This document shows, in pieces, positions 11,371-20,099 of a DNA stretch of 21,643 bases. The notes under the pieces are model-generated. The model ran no database searches, was not told the origin of the DNA, and saw only the letters and a list, made by a program, of their open reading frames with translations. The position numbers were made by a program, and so were the translations under genes. Each line of letters opens with the position of its first letter. The stretch's first letter is position 1. The stretch is taken from the IMG/VR virus record IMGVR_UViG_3300033148_006227, positions 1 through 21,643 of that record. One strand, given 5' to 3'. The DNA comes from a virus.

Positions 11371-12693
11371 ATGACTTGGTGGGATGGAGTGCCAGCTGAA
11401 TATCAGGAACATTTACCAGGGCCACCTCCGGGAACAGGGGAAGTGCTGAAGGGGCTTGGGCAAAGAGGGCTTGAAGAAGGGATGGAACCTTTTCTTGATG
11501 TTGGGCAAGGGGTTAAAGAATCGCTTAAGAGGGTTTACGAAGCAACGGCTCAGATGTCTCGAGGGGAGGTGGTTTCGGGAGGTGTTACACCTTTTAAAGA
11601 CGCTCCTTTTGAGTTTATGGGTATGCTTGCAGGCTACGTGGCAAGTCTTCCGATTAAAGGTTTGAGGAATCTATTGGAATCGAGTAAGACGTTGCAGCAA
11701 CAAGGGGTTCAAACGCTTCTTGGTGGTCCTCGAGGAGAAGGTGGTGATTGGACTCCAGAGCAGTTAGATATGTCAATGCTGGCTACTGAACTAACTCTTG
11801 GAGCTATGGTGGGTGGTGGGCCGGGAGCAGGAACTGGACCAGCAAACATTGCGTTGAGGAGCACCGGGAAAGGATCCTCAAAGGTTGTTGGAGCACTTGA
11901 AATGCTGGCGAAAGAGTTTAGAGCAATGCGAAAGACTCCAAAAGCTTGGGTAAAAGCTAAAGCAGAAGGTAAACCTATACTACACCATAATATAAAAGCG
12001 GTTACCAAGTTTGGGGAAAAAGCCGAGGCAACCCTTGAAACAATGACAAAGAACTATCCTATAATTACTAAGGGATTACGTCAAATTCCTCAAGAAGCTC
12101 TTGACTTGGTTAAAGAGGTCGGGTTGGCTCCAAAGTATCGAACCGACATTCACGGAAGGTTTAGGCCTTCTATGGGAAGGGTTGAATATCAGATTGCTCA
12201 ACCACTAAGCAAGGAGACTATTCCTCATGAGGTGTTTCACGCGGTGCAGCTAAACGAATTACGTGCTGCTGGGGTTAAACGAGTTAATCTTGCAGTACTT
12301 GAAGCTCATGCTTATGAGTTTGAAGGTATGTATCTGGATGCTGTAAAGAAACTTCCTAAAGAACAGAAACCTGATATGGCTTTGTTTATGCGAATTTATG
12401 ATGAGGCTAAACAGTCTATGTTCGCTAAATATGGAACTAATCTCAGTGCCTATAAAATGGAAGAGATTGTGAGCAAGGCTCATCTTGAACGAAAGTGGAA
12501 AATGTTGGAAGCTGAGGGAGAGCTGCAAAGTGCTGCAAAACCTCCGAAGACCGTTGGAATGCGGCTTAAGGACTATACTCGGAAAGGTGAGGCAAAGATG
12601 CCTAAGCTAAGCCAAGAGGATAAAGCACTTCGAGATATAACCAAAGCGTCTATGGGACGATTTTTGCGTGAGCAAGAATTGATAAGGAGATAG
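11371..12693 (+). CDS. Putative HExxH metallopeptidase-like virion protein, 440 aa
   Basis: GGAGTAGAGCTT precedes the ATG. The N-terminal half is Gly/Pro-rich (LPGPPPGTGE; a run of Gly around 148-156) with helices and may be structural. A zinc-peptidase motif HEVFH lies at residues 286-290 (His286, Glu287, His290), preceded by a beta strand (RVEYQIAQPL) as in real HExxH proteases. Glu311 or Glu316 in EAHAYEFE could supply a third ligand, as in gluzincins. The C-terminus is basic and helical. First gene of the late operon, 4 bp before the small terminase gene: perhaps a maturation protease or an ejected protein. Substrate unknown. Confidence 0.65.
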   Translation: MTWWDGVPAEYQEHLPGPPPGTGEVLKGLGQRGLEEGMEPFLDVGQGVKESLKRVYEATAQMSRGEVVSGGVTPFKDAPFEFMGMLAGYVASLPIKGLRNLLESSKTLQQQGVQTLLGGPRGEGGDWTPEQLDMSMLATELTLGAMVGGGPGAGTGPANIALRSTGKGSSKVVGALEMLAKEFRAMRKTPKAWVKAKAEGKPILHHNIKAVTKFGEKAEATLETMTKNYPIITKGLRQIPQEALDLVKEVGLAPKYRTDIHGRFRPSMGRVEYQIAQPLSKETIPHEVFHAVQLNELRAAGVKRVNLAVLEAHAYEFEGMYLDAVKKLPKEQKPDMALFMRIYDEAKQSMFAKYGTNLSAYKMEEIVSKAHLERKWKMLEAEGELQSAAKPPKTVGMRLKDYTRKGEAKMPKLSQEDKALRDITKASMGRFLREQELIRR

Positions 12694-12697
12694 AGTA

Positions 12698-13219
12698 ATG
12701 GGACGACCAGTAGAGAATTTACCAGATCGAATTGCAATTAAGCAACTAAGAAACCATCATCGCAGTATGGCTCGGGATATTGTTGCTATGGGTGAAGTGA
12801 GGAACAAGGACTTGGCTCGGATATATAACATGCTCCCTCCGCAGATTTCAATTATAGTAAACTCACCTGTGTTTATTGCTGAAGTGGCAAGGCTTGAGGC
12901 TGAGGTTGAAGAGTCTATCTGTGACGTGAGGGAAGGGATTAGGCTCTTGGTTCCGAGAGCTGAGCAAGTTTTAAAGGAAGAACTTTTTAAGGATGATGGC
13001 CCCGTGGTTGGGGAGGAGTTAAGCCTCTCTGAGCGAAAGCTCCGCCTTGCTGTGGCTACAGATATTCTTGATAGAGACTCGGGAAAGAAGAAGCATGGGG
13101 AAAGTGCAGCGAAGAGTTTGCATTTTCATAGTCATAATGAGATTCATATGGTAGGGGGTATGACTACAGAGGAACTTCAGAACGATGTTTTTTCGTTGAT
13201 TGAGGATGTTGAGGATTAA
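12698..13219 (+). CDS. Putative terminase small subunit, 173 aa
   Basis: GATAAGGAGATAGAGTA precedes the ATG, and the TAA overlaps the large-subunit ATG (TAATG). The N-terminal part (residues 20-60) contains a helix-turn-helix-like segment (GEVRNKDLARIYNMLPPQISIIV in outline). A long helical region follows (VARLEAEVEESICDVREGIRLL...), with an acidic end (EEL..DVFSLIEDVED). Terminase small subunits bind packaging-site DNA and form rings that regulate the large subunit. The assignment rests on size, architecture and direct pairing with the large subunit. Confidence 0.7.
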   Translation: MGRPVENLPDRIAIKQLRNHHRSMARDIVAMGEVRNKDLARIYNMLPPQISIIVNSPVFIAEVARLEAEVEESICDVREGIRLLVPRAEQVLKEELFKDDGPVVGEELSLSERKLRLAVATDILDRDSGKKKHGESAAKSLHFHSHNEIHMVGGMTTEELQNDVFSLIEDVED

Positions 13220-15033
13220 TGCTTTCTAAGATACCAAAAACGTATAGAGAGAACTTAGCCTGGCGAAGATCTATTCTTCAGAAAGCGAAGAGAGACCAAG
13301 TTTTTCGTGCTAAGGTTAGGGAACTGTTTCATAGGGATATTGTTTTTGCTTTTAATGCATTTTTCTATACTCTCGATGTCCGAAGGAGGCCTTTTCATCA
13401 TCAGCCTTTTTGTACCTATCCTTATCAAGAAGATAAAGTGTTGCTTCAGCTGGTCGAGGCGATCAATGGTGGGAAGGATTGTCCGATTGAGAAGAGTCGA
13501 GATATGGGAGCTTCGTGGCTGGTAATTCTTACCTTTCTGTGGTTCTGGCTTGATCCTAAGGGCGGAACGGATTTCCTTCTTGGGTCAAGAATCGAGGACT
13601 ATGTAGACAAGAAGGGTGATATGAGAACCCTGATGGAGAAGGCGAGGTATACGCTGAGGAAACTTCCTCGATGGCTTCTTCCCAAGGGGTTTGTCTGGAA
13701 GAAACACGATAATTTTATGAGGCTGCAGAATCCAGCAACGGGGGCTTCAATAACTGGGGAATCAAATAATGCAAACTTCTCAACAGGCGGTCGATATGCC
13801 GCGGTTCTTTTCGACGAGTTTGCTAAGTGGGAGGGGACGGATAAGGCTGCTTGGACTGCCGCTGGTGATGCTACCCCCTGTCGGATTCCAGTTTCGACTC
13901 CTTTTGGTGCAGCAGGGCAGTACTACGACTTAGTCACCGACCCAACGAAGACGAAGATAAGATTGCATTGGTCTCTGCATCCTTTGAAGGCTCTGGGAGC
14001 CTACTGCAACTGGCCTCGAGCGAAGGAAGACGAAGATCTTGTTGGGGAGGCGCTTGAGGCGTTGATTCGTTCTCCTTGGTACAACAAAGAGTGCCAACGA
14101 AGGTCTCCGGCAGAGGTTGCGCAAGAACTTGATATTGATTACATTGGAGCAGGGAGACCTGCTTTTGATGGAAAGGCTGGGAAACGGATAGGAACTCTTC
14201 TTAAGATCGGCCGAGCGCCTGAAACCTACTATGACTTTGATCTGGGGGGCTTGAAGTTAATCGAGATAGGAGAAGTGCGAGACCGTAGGCCGAGGAAAGA
14301 AGATGCTTATGCTGTTGGGGTAGATGTAGTTGAAGGGACTGAGGATGGAGATTTTGCGGTGCTTAAAGTGCTGAATCGGAGGACTAAGGATTGTGATGCA
14401 ACTTATTGGTCTCGGATTAACGAGGTGGAATTGGCTCGAGTAGTCAAATGTGTCTCTGATCTTTATAGCACAACTGACGCTCCCTGGGTAGGAATTGAAA
14501 CGAATTCTCCGGGCTTGGCTACTTTTGATTTCTGTGCCGAGGTTTACGACATTCACAATCTCTTCATGATGCCAGTGTTTGACTCGGCTAAGCAAAGCGT
14601 GAGCTTTAAAAAGGGCTGGAGGACGACTGAGTCGAGTAGGAAAGTCTTGGTCTCCGGAGTTAAAAATTGGCTTATTGAGAAGCAAGGTTGGGGAGATTCT
14701 CGGCTTTGTCGTGAAATGACTACTTTTGTAGTTAATAAGAATAAAAAGCCAGAGGCCAAAGCGGGCTGCAATGATGATGAGGTTATGGCCTGGGGAGTGG
14801 CGATTCAAGTAGACCTGATTGCCCCGGAAGCCTCTTATATCGCCCCGATAGCCCTAAGGGAAGATGGACTTGCCTTGGATGTTTTTAATCCGAAGGAAGA
14901 TGGAAGTCCGAAGACGATACAAGAACGTTGCTTTCTCTGTGCCTTAGGAAAGCAGCAAGAAAAAATAAACTTAAATCAATTTGGCTCGATTGATCCATTA
15001 AACGGAATGATTGAGTATGGGTGGGGAGGGTAA
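13219..15033 (+). CDS. terL: Terminase large subunit, 604 aa
   Basis: DNA-packaging motor with ATPase and nuclease domains. The ATPase carries a phage-type Walker A, EKSRDMGAS (residues 91-99), and Walker B VLFDE (196-200); STP in RIPVSTPFG fits the coupling motif. The RNase H-like nuclease has Asp369 (AVGVDV), Glu427 (WVGIETNS) and Asp519/Asp520 (AGCNDDEVMAWG). The C-terminal SIDPLNGMIEYGWGG contains ten residues encoded by copy 6 of the 31-bp element, beyond the conserved fold. It starts at a TAATG junction with the small subunit and works with the portal gene at the window's right end. Confidence 0.95.
   Translation: MLSKIPKTYRENLAWRRSILQKAKRDQVFRAKVRELFHRDIVFAFNAFFYTLDVRRRPFHHQPFCTYPYQEDKVLLQLVEAINGGKDCPIEKSRDMGASWLVILTFLWFWLDPKGGTDFLLGSRIEDYVDKKGDMRTLMEKARYTLRKLPRWLLPKGFVWKKHDNFMRLQNPATGASITGESNNANFSTGGRYAAVLFDEFAKWEGTDKAAWTAAGDATPCRIPVSTPFGAAGQYYDLVTDPTKTKIRLHWSLHPLKALGAYCNWPRAKEDEDLVGEALEALIRSPWYNKECQRRSPAEVAQELDIDYIGAGRPAFDGKAGKRIGTLLKIGRAPETYYDFDLGGLKLIEIGEVRDRRPRKEDAYAVGVDVVEGTEDGDFAVLKVLNRRTKDCDATYWSRINEVELARVVKCVSDLYSTTDAPWVGIETNSPGLATFDFCAEVYDIHNLFMMPVFDSAKQSVSFKKGWRTTESSRKVLVSGVKNWLIEKQGWGDSRLCREMTTFVVNKNKKPEAKAGCNDDEVMAWGVAIQVDLIAPEASYIAPIALREDGLALDVFNPKEDGSPKTIQERCFLCALGKQQEKINLNQFGSIDPLNGMIEYGWGG
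14985..15015 (+). repeat. 31-bp dispersed palindromic element, copy 6
   Basis: CTCGATTGAT, core CCATTAAACGG, AATGATTGAG. It encodes SIDPLNGMIE in the last codons of the large terminase gene. Confidence 0.85.
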
Positions 15034-15036
15034 GCT

Positions 15037-15390
15037 ATGGGTGAGAATGTAAAGACTATGGAGTTGTTTCGGGGAGCTAATGGAGCGATTGAGAAAAATA
15101 AGACACTTACGAGTGATGCGTTGGACATGAGATATGTAAATCTGGACGGGTATTTCAGTCTGCATATGATTAATACAGGAGGGACGGTTACGGCTACGGT
15201 TTTAGTTTGTTCGACAAAGACGGGGACTTTTGTAGCTCCGGATACAGCAGTAACGATTATAAGTGCGCAAGCAGCAGGGACTGGGTTTGCAAGCTTTTCA
15301 CCTCCGGTTGCTCCGTTTATGAAGATTCTTTTTACAGAGACTGATGTGGCTGCGGTTACAGCTATGGATGCTTGGTTGAATTATCAATAG
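15037..15390 (+). CDS. Small beta-rich structural protein, 117 aa
   Basis: Begins 4 bp after terL; GGGTAAGCT before the ATG is a modest ribosome binding site. The sequence alternates polar and hydrophobic strands (GYFSLHMINTGGTVTATVLVC, TAVTIISAQAAGTG, FMKILFTETDVAAVTAMDAWL, in outline), like a beta-sandwich. This type occurs among phage neck, decoration and fibre-associated proteins. It may be a virion decoration or tail accessory; not proven by any motif. Confidence 0.65.
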   Translation: MGENVKTMELFRGANGAIEKNKTLTSDALDMRYVNLDGYFSLHMINTGGTVTATVLVCSTKTGTFVAPDTAVTIISAQAAGTGFASFSPPVAPFMKILFTETDVAAVTAMDAWLNYQ

Positions 15391-15420
15391 GGCTGTGAAA
15401 CAGTGAGGAGAAGATAACTA

Positions 15421-16188
15421 ATGACTCTTGCTTGGAATAGTAAATTGTTATCAAGGTGGGCTGGGGCTATAGCTTGGGTTGGCTTGTTGCCTTGGTCTGG
15501 TCAACAAATAAAAAGACTCAAGTTTGATAATCAAACCGGAAGTTTTTATAATGGGAAACTTGTTGTAGGAGAAACTTCAGGAGCTACTGGTACGGTTTTC
15601 TATGTCGATGTTTTAAACAGTATTCTTTATCTGAACAATATTTCTGGTACGTTTCAAGATAATGAGATTATCCATGAAAGTGTTTTGGAAAGTAATCTTA
15701 TAACAAATCCCGAGTTTACAATAAATACAAATGGATGGAGTGTCGCAGCAGGTGATGGAGCAATACTAACACGACGTGATTTTACTGTATCTCCGAATAT
15801 TGATCCTACAGGTGGATTAGACGATTTTGGTCTGGAGCTTAAAAACGGTGAAGCATTGATAGGTTATGGACATCAACAAAATATAGCGGTTGGCGTAAAT
15901 AGTCATGCTATTGTTACAATGAGATGTTATTGTCCAAGTAGTAATATTACAAATAAGGGAACCAGTTTTGCTCTTTTTGACTCCGACTGGAACACTATTG
16001 TTTCCCAAACTTATGTCACGGTAGAAGATGTGTGGCAGGATGTAGGTGGTTCTTTTACAACGGCTACGGCTGTAGTTCATCTTTTACTATTTGCTGGTGG
16101 AGATATTATAAATGATGTTAGTTACTTTGATGCTATAACTATTAAAAAATATACAAACGCTGCTCTCGCAAATGGAGTACTTTACTAA
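15421..16188 (+). CDS. Putative receptor-binding or fibre protein with CBM-like domain, 255 aa
   Basis: GAGGAGAAGATAACTA precedes the ATG. Residues 31-85 form a small beta domain (VVGETSGATGTVFYVD, LYLNNISGTFQDNEII) that recurs in phage tail proteins. Residues 92-245 look like a CBM4/9-type jelly roll: NLITNPEF..NTNGWSV at the start, a long middle with WQDVGGSFTT, and a DVSYFDAITIKK end. Such domains bind glycans. The hydrophobic start (WAGAIAWVGLLPW) may be buried rather than a membrane anchor. Likely an adsorption component acting with the large fibre downstream. Confidence 0.68.
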   Translation: MTLAWNSKLLSRWAGAIAWVGLLPWSGQQIKRLKFDNQTGSFYNGKLVVGETSGATGTVFYVDVLNSILYLNNISGTFQDNEIIHESVLESNLITNPEFTINTNGWSVAAGDGAILTRRDFTVSPNIDPTGGLDDFGLELKNGEALIGYGHQQNIAVGVNSHAIVTMRCYCPSSNITNKGTSFALFDSDWNTIVSQTYVTVEDVWQDVGGSFTTATAVVHLLLFAGGDIINDVSYFDAITIKKYTNAALANGVLY

Positions 16189-16505
16189 TGTGTTGGTTTA
16201 GACTTTTAATAGTAATTTTATTGCTTCAAGGATGTTTTGCTAATTGGAGCAAGAAGGATCGGGTTAAGTTTGGTGGATTTGTAGCCCTGCAAGGAATTGA
16301 CACTTGGCAATCAACTGAGTTTATTGAGGATAAGGAAGAATTGAATTCGCTTTATAAGAATAAAGAAAACCTGGTTTTGGGAAAGCTTTTGGTAGTTGGA
16401 CTTATCTATGGCTTAGCAGAAGTTTTCCCAGAGTCAAGAGGAATGATTTTGAATTTAAGTTGTGGAGAATCTGGGGGAGTAGTTGTTTGGAATTTAACTC
16501 AATAA
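16188..16505 (+). CDS. Predicted phage lipoprotein/membrane protein, 105 aa
   Basis: The ATG overlaps the previous stop (TAATG). The first 16 residues are a lipoprotein signal (CWFRLLIVILLLQGC) with lipobox LLQGC and lipidated Cys16. A second hydrophobic stretch (residues 63-78, LVLGKLLVVGLIYGLAEVF) could cross or lie on the membrane. The DRVKFGGFVALQGIDTWQS segment resembles small unnamed phage lipoproteins near lysis and tail genes. A spanin or exclusion role is possible; I cannot choose between them. Confidence 0.6.
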   Translation: MCWFRLLIVILLLQGCFANWSKKDRVKFGGFVALQGIDTWQSTEFIEDKEELNSLYKNKENLVLGKLLVVGLIYGLAEVFPESRGMILNLSCGESGGVVVWNLTQ

Positions 16506-16518
16506 GGGAAAAAGACTA

Positions 16519-18831
16519 ATGTGGAAGCAAGGAGCCTGGGACGGGCTATCCGCAATAATGGGGAGGGTCAATGCGATTGAAGTTAAAAAAGTCAAAGCTA
16601 CGTTCTTTGCAACTATTGGTGGAGGAACAGAAACTGGCACGGTATCGAAGCCGGCAGGGGCTGGTGAGGACGTTGACTTCGTCATGGATGAATGGGGCAC
16701 TGGTACAGATGCGCTACTTTCTACTTTGGCTAATGGGAAACCCACGTTTAGAAGCCCTGAAGACGGTGAGGGAAACGTCATCACGACTACGTTTAACGCG
16801 GCGGGAGAGTTTACTTTTAGTGGTACTCCTGATCCTGCAGACGCTGTGGCTCTGGTCTATGTTTATACCTGTTTGTTGGGGAACTTTGTAGTCTCGGAAA
16901 GTTTGCTTGAGACGGAATTGCTTGACTGGGTTAAGCCTCACGCAGAAAGTCATGTCGATGGGATAGATGATGTTAGAGATGCTACTGCATCGGTGAAGGG
17001 GTTGGCTACAGCGGCACAGATTGGAAAGCTTGATGGGATTGAAGCACTTGCTGATGTGACAGACTCAGAGAATGTAGACGGAGCCGGGGCTATAATGGAG
17101 GCGGATTATGGGGCTCAAACGATTCTAAGGGCAACGCTGGATGGTACTCCAACTGCGTTGACCATAGGGGAAGATCGAATTGTAGGGAGACAGAGTGGGG
17201 GGAATATAGATGATCTTACTGCGGCTCAAGTAAGAACGATTGCGGAACTTGATGGGCCACTTTCCCCGATGATCTTGTCTGGGGGGACGATTACGGCCGG
17301 GACTGATGTGGGGACTTTTAAGGTAGGAGCCTTGACTGCTTTGCTAAGGGTAGCTGATGAAGCGCTTGGGGTCTTAGCCTATGTGACTAAAGCAGAAGAA
17401 GATAACATTGCTATTACTGTGGCGAATACTGCTTATCGAGTTATCCTTAATTATAATAGTGGAAGTCCTATGATAAGTATCTCAGAGAGTTTACCTAACT
17501 TGACTCAAAATATTCCTCTTGGTTGGGTGATGAAAAATGGAGGGGATGAGATTCATTATATAGCAAGTGGTCATAATTTTGCTGATGGACTTTCAAAACT
17601 ACATAGAAGAGCTAAAGCTTTAAGAGATCATGAGTTGATGAGTGGTTCTGCTATAGCTTATTCCGGTACAAATAACTTTACTATGACAATTGGTGTAGCT
17701 TACGGTGGAATTAATAAGTTTGATTTGGCTCAATATAACTCAGCAAGTACCACCTTTGTTCCGGTTCGAGGAGATGGAGGGACTGGATTTATTGAGGATA
17801 GTCCGAGGAATACTATTGATTTTGCTCACTATGATAAGGGAGATGGAACCCTTGATACTATAGGAGTTGGAAGATATGGGTGTCACTGGGTTTATAAGCA
17901 CGTTTTTGATCAGCATGTTTATGTAGTTTATGGACTTGACAGTTATAAGTTAGCTGAAGCAGAAGTTGCTCTTGAGCCAACGAAACCTGATCACTTGATC
18001 GATTTTGGGCTTCTCATTGGTTGTATAATTGCTCCTCAGGCGGGGGGAAGTTTTGCTGAGATTCAAATGGTTACAGACCAGGTTTTTGTAGGCACGGCGG
18101 TGGCTACGCATAATAATCTTGGTGGGTTGAATGATGGAGATTATAAGCATTTAACTGCAGCGGAAAAGACGCTCTTTGATACCGTGGAAAGTGGGGCTAC
18201 GAAGTATCCAGATACAGGGGAACAGGCCTTTTTGGATGCTGATCGCTCTAAACTTGATGGAATAGAAGCTGGAGCAAAAGTTGGAGATGTTACAGCGTCA
18301 ACTAATCTTGGAGATCATAAGCTTGTTAGTGGAGACGGTGGAGCTAAAGGGATTCAAGAATGTTCCGTTGTTGTTTCTGCCGACGGGGAAATGACGAATC
18401 CGAGTCAACCGGCTTTTTTAGCCTATATAAATACTCTACAAGAAAATAAAACTGGTGATGGTACGGATTATAATATTACAGGGGCTTTTTGGACTGAATC
18501 TTTTGATCAAGGAAATAATTTTTTAGACGGAACGTTTACAGCTCCAAATACGGGTAAGTACCTCCTTTCGGCTACTCTTATCTTGGTTGGTATAACTGCT
18601 GATCATACTCAACTGTTGTTTTGGATTCACACGTCCAACAGAAACTTTAATGTGTTTAAGTGTAATTCCGCTGCTATCAAAGATTCCGGCGGATTTATAG
18701 TATTTTCAGTAGCTATTACTGTAGACATGGATGTTAATGACACAGCCTATTTAATGATAGATGTAAGAAATGGAACTAAAGTGGTGGATATATATAATGA
18801 TATGATTTTTAGTGGAGCGTTAATTTGCTAA
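16519..18831 (+). CDS. Large tail fibre with C1q-like C-terminal domain, 770 aa
   Basis: AGGGAAAAAGACTA precedes the ATG. The N-terminal part (1-130) is beta-rich and probably attaches to the tail. Fibre repeats follow: KLDGIEALADVTDSENV near residue 171, and again KLDGIEAGAKVGDV near 577. A middle region has HNNLGGLNDGDYKHLTAAEK (about 535-555), a common phage-fibre stalk motif. Residues about 640-770 (NITGAFWTESF, TAPNTGKYLLSATL, SNRNFNVFKCNS, SGALIC) fit a C1q/TNF-like trimeric head. It likely forms a homotrimer that contacts the host surface. Confidence 0.85.
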   Translation: MWKQGAWDGLSAIMGRVNAIEVKKVKATFFATIGGGTETGTVSKPAGAGEDVDFVMDEWGTGTDALLSTLANGKPTFRSPEDGEGNVITTTFNAAGEFTFSGTPDPADAVALVYVYTCLLGNFVVSESLLETELLDWVKPHAESHVDGIDDVRDATASVKGLATAAQIGKLDGIEALADVTDSENVDGAGAIMEADYGAQTILRATLDGTPTALTIGEDRIVGRQSGGNIDDLTAAQVRTIAELDGPLSPMILSGGTITAGTDVGTFKVGALTALLRVADEALGVLAYVTKAEEDNIAITVANTAYRVILNYNSGSPMISISESLPNLTQNIPLGWVMKNGGDEIHYIASGHNFADGLSKLHRRAKALRDHELMSGSAIAYSGTNNFTMTIGVAYGGINKFDLAQYNSASTTFVPVRGDGGTGFIEDSPRNTIDFAHYDKGDGTLDTIGVGRYGCHWVYKHVFDQHVYVVYGLDSYKLAEAEVALEPTKPDHLIDFGLLIGCIIAPQAGGSFAEIQMVTDQVFVGTAVATHNNLGGLNDGDYKHLTAAEKTLFDTVESGATKYPDTGEQAFLDADRSKLDGIEAGAKVGDVTASTNLGDHKLVSGDGGAKGIQECSVVVSADGEMTNPSQPAFLAYINTLQENKTGDGTDYNITGAFWTESFDQGNNFLDGTFTAPNTGKYLLSATLILVGITADHTQLLFWIHTSNRNFNVFKCNSAAIKDSGGFIVFSVAITVDMDVNDTAYLMIDVRNGTKVVDIYNDMIFSGALIC

Positions 18832-18844
18832 GTGAGGTAAATAA

Positions 18845-19102
18845 GTGGATATAAAAATAACAAGTACGATCACAAAAGATGAAAAGAGAGTTTTAGACTC
18901 ATGGTTAGGTGAAGATAAGATTCAGGAGTGGCTTCAACATGCGCTTGATAATAAGATTCGGCAGAGAATCGATAACTCGGTGCTTGAAGCAACAGATCGG
19001 AATCCTAAGAAATTGAATAAGGAAGCTAAGCTTAAATTGCTTAAAAATGTTACCCTTCCAACACGAGAAGAAAGAGATGCTATGGAGAAACAACATGCCT
19101 GA
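18845..19102 (+). CDS. Unknown small helical protein with GTG start, 85 aa
   Basis: A GTG at 18845 follows GAGGTAAATAA. The product is charged and helical (DEKRVLDSWLGEDKIQEWL, LDNKIRQRIDNSVLE, NKEAKLKLLKNV). It overlaps the next gene by 8 bp and supplies that gene's GGAGAAACAAC. No membrane segment or motif. It sits between fibre and lysis genes; it may be a fibre chaperone or lysis accessory (context only). Confidence 0.68.
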   Translation: MDIKITSTITKDEKRVLDSWLGEDKIQEWLQHALDNKIRQRIDNSVLEATDRNPKKLNKEAKLKLLKNVTLPTREERDAMEKQHA

Positions 19103-19346
19103 TTTGATTGCGCAGGGAGGAGCGGCTGGAGCTGGAACATTTTTGGGTGTACTTGCCTCCTGGTTTGGTTTTAAACATAGACTTGAGGCTCAGGATAAAA
19201 AAATTAGCGATCTTGCTAATGATGTTAGATATAAGGATACTTGTGAAGCAACCGTGCTTAGTTTTGATAAAAGACTGGCTGATCACGGAGCACTTTTGGC
19301 TGAAATGCGTGGAGATATTAAAGAACTTTTAGCGAGGAAAAGCTGA
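19095..19346 (+). CDS. Membrane-anchored coiled-coil protein near lysis genes, 83 aa
   Basis: The ATG at 19095 is chosen for GGAGAAACAAC and its 8-bp overlap; the frame is open upstream but without a site. Residues 7-24 form one short membrane segment (GGAAGAGTFLGVLASWFGF), followed by a coiled coil (RLEAQDKKISDLANDVRY) and a helical end (RLADHGALLAEMRGDIKELL). Such anchors accompany phage endolysins and resemble XhlA-like or holin-associated proteins. Its stop overlaps the endolysin ATG (TGATG). Confidence 0.7.
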   Translation: MPDLIAQGGAAGAGTFLGVLASWFGFKHRLEAQDKKISDLANDVRYKDTCEATVLSFDKRLADHGALLAEMRGDIKELLARKS

Positions 19347-19705
19347 TGGGAGATCTTACTAAGAACTTTAGCCGGTGGGAATTTGCCTGTAAGTGTGGTT
19401 GCGGTAAAGATGATATAGACGAACGACTTGTTAATCGGATTCAAGTAATTCGGGACATTATCCTTGTTCCTATAATAATTTCAAGTGGTTGTCGATGCCA
19501 GGAGCATAACAAAGCTGTAGGCGGAGCAAACACAAGCTTTCACCCTAAGGGTAAGGCAGCTGACTGGTACTTCGAAGAACCTTATGATGAGAAGCTTTAC
19601 TTCAGAGTGTCTGTTTTACTTGCTAATTGGAGTGGAGGTTTTCATTACTATCAGGATAAAAAATTCTTCCACACAGATATTGGAAGAGAAAGAAGATGGA
19701 GGTAG
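19346..19705 (+). CDS. Endolysin, peptidase M15-type, 119 aa
   Basis: Peptidase M15A fold: NFSRWEFACKCGCG start, then SSGCRCQEHNKAVGG, the zinc motif SFHPKGKAADW (His66, Asp73), and a second metal ligand in FHTDIG (His109). Enzymes of this family cut D-Ala-D-Ala or L-Ala-D-Glu peptide bonds in peptidoglycan. The length is that of a single catalytic domain without a cell-wall binding module, as in phages of Gram-negative hosts. The holin gene follows 5 bp downstream, which confirms a lysis cassette. Confidence 0.9.
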   Translation: MGDLTKNFSRWEFACKCGCGKDDIDERLVNRIQVIRDIILVPIIISSGCRCQEHNKAVGGANTSFHPKGKAADWYFEEPYDEKLYFRVSVLLANWSGGFHYYQDKKFFHTDIGRERRWR

Positions 19706-19709
19706 ACTA

Positions 19710-20099
19710 ATGTGGAGTTGGGCTAAAAGCATTCTTAGTATTGGTAAGAACTCTGAGACACTTATCACTGGTGCTGTTGCTGGGATAGATGCTTTAGTTT
19801 TTACTGCTGAGGAAAAGTCAAGAGCTTCCCTCGAGGTATACCAACTATGGTTAAAGACTCAAGAGGTACTTGCTTCTGAATCTTCCGTGCGAAGTATTAC
19901 GAGAAGAATCTTAGCCATTATGATTCTTGGAACTTTTTTGGGTTTGCTTATTGCTGCCGGAGTGATTTATTCAATAAGCGAGACTTATGCTGCTTTCTTA
20001 CTTTCTTTAGCTTCGGAACTAAGTGGGCTAAGCTTAGCTATCGGCTGTTTCTACTTTGGTGTCCATTTGCTGAGGGGTTTGGGCAAACCCAAAGAATGA
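19710..20099 (+). CDS. Putative holin of the 3TM (GTA-holin-like) type, 129 aa
   Basis: GGAGGTAGACTA precedes the ATG at 19710; the frame is open further left but inside the endolysin gene. The N-terminal helix (SETLITGAVAGIDALVFTAEEKSRASLEVY, in outline), a polar linker with SSVRSITRRILA, and two strong membrane segments (about residues 70-92 and 97-122) match the layout of 3TM holins. The stop codon lies within copy 7 of the 31-bp element. It should release the M15 endolysin. Confidence 0.78.
   Translation: MWSWAKSILSIGKNSETLITGAVAGIDALVFTAEEKSRASLEVYQLWLKTQEVLASESSVRSITRRILAIMILGTFLGLLIAAGVIYSISETYAAFLLSLASELSGLSLAIGCFYFGVHLLRGLGKPKE

Noticed and set aside
14257-14808. A 183-codon minus-strand frame within the large terminase gene
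   Set aside because: Antisense shadow of the conserved nuclease domain; no start site signal.
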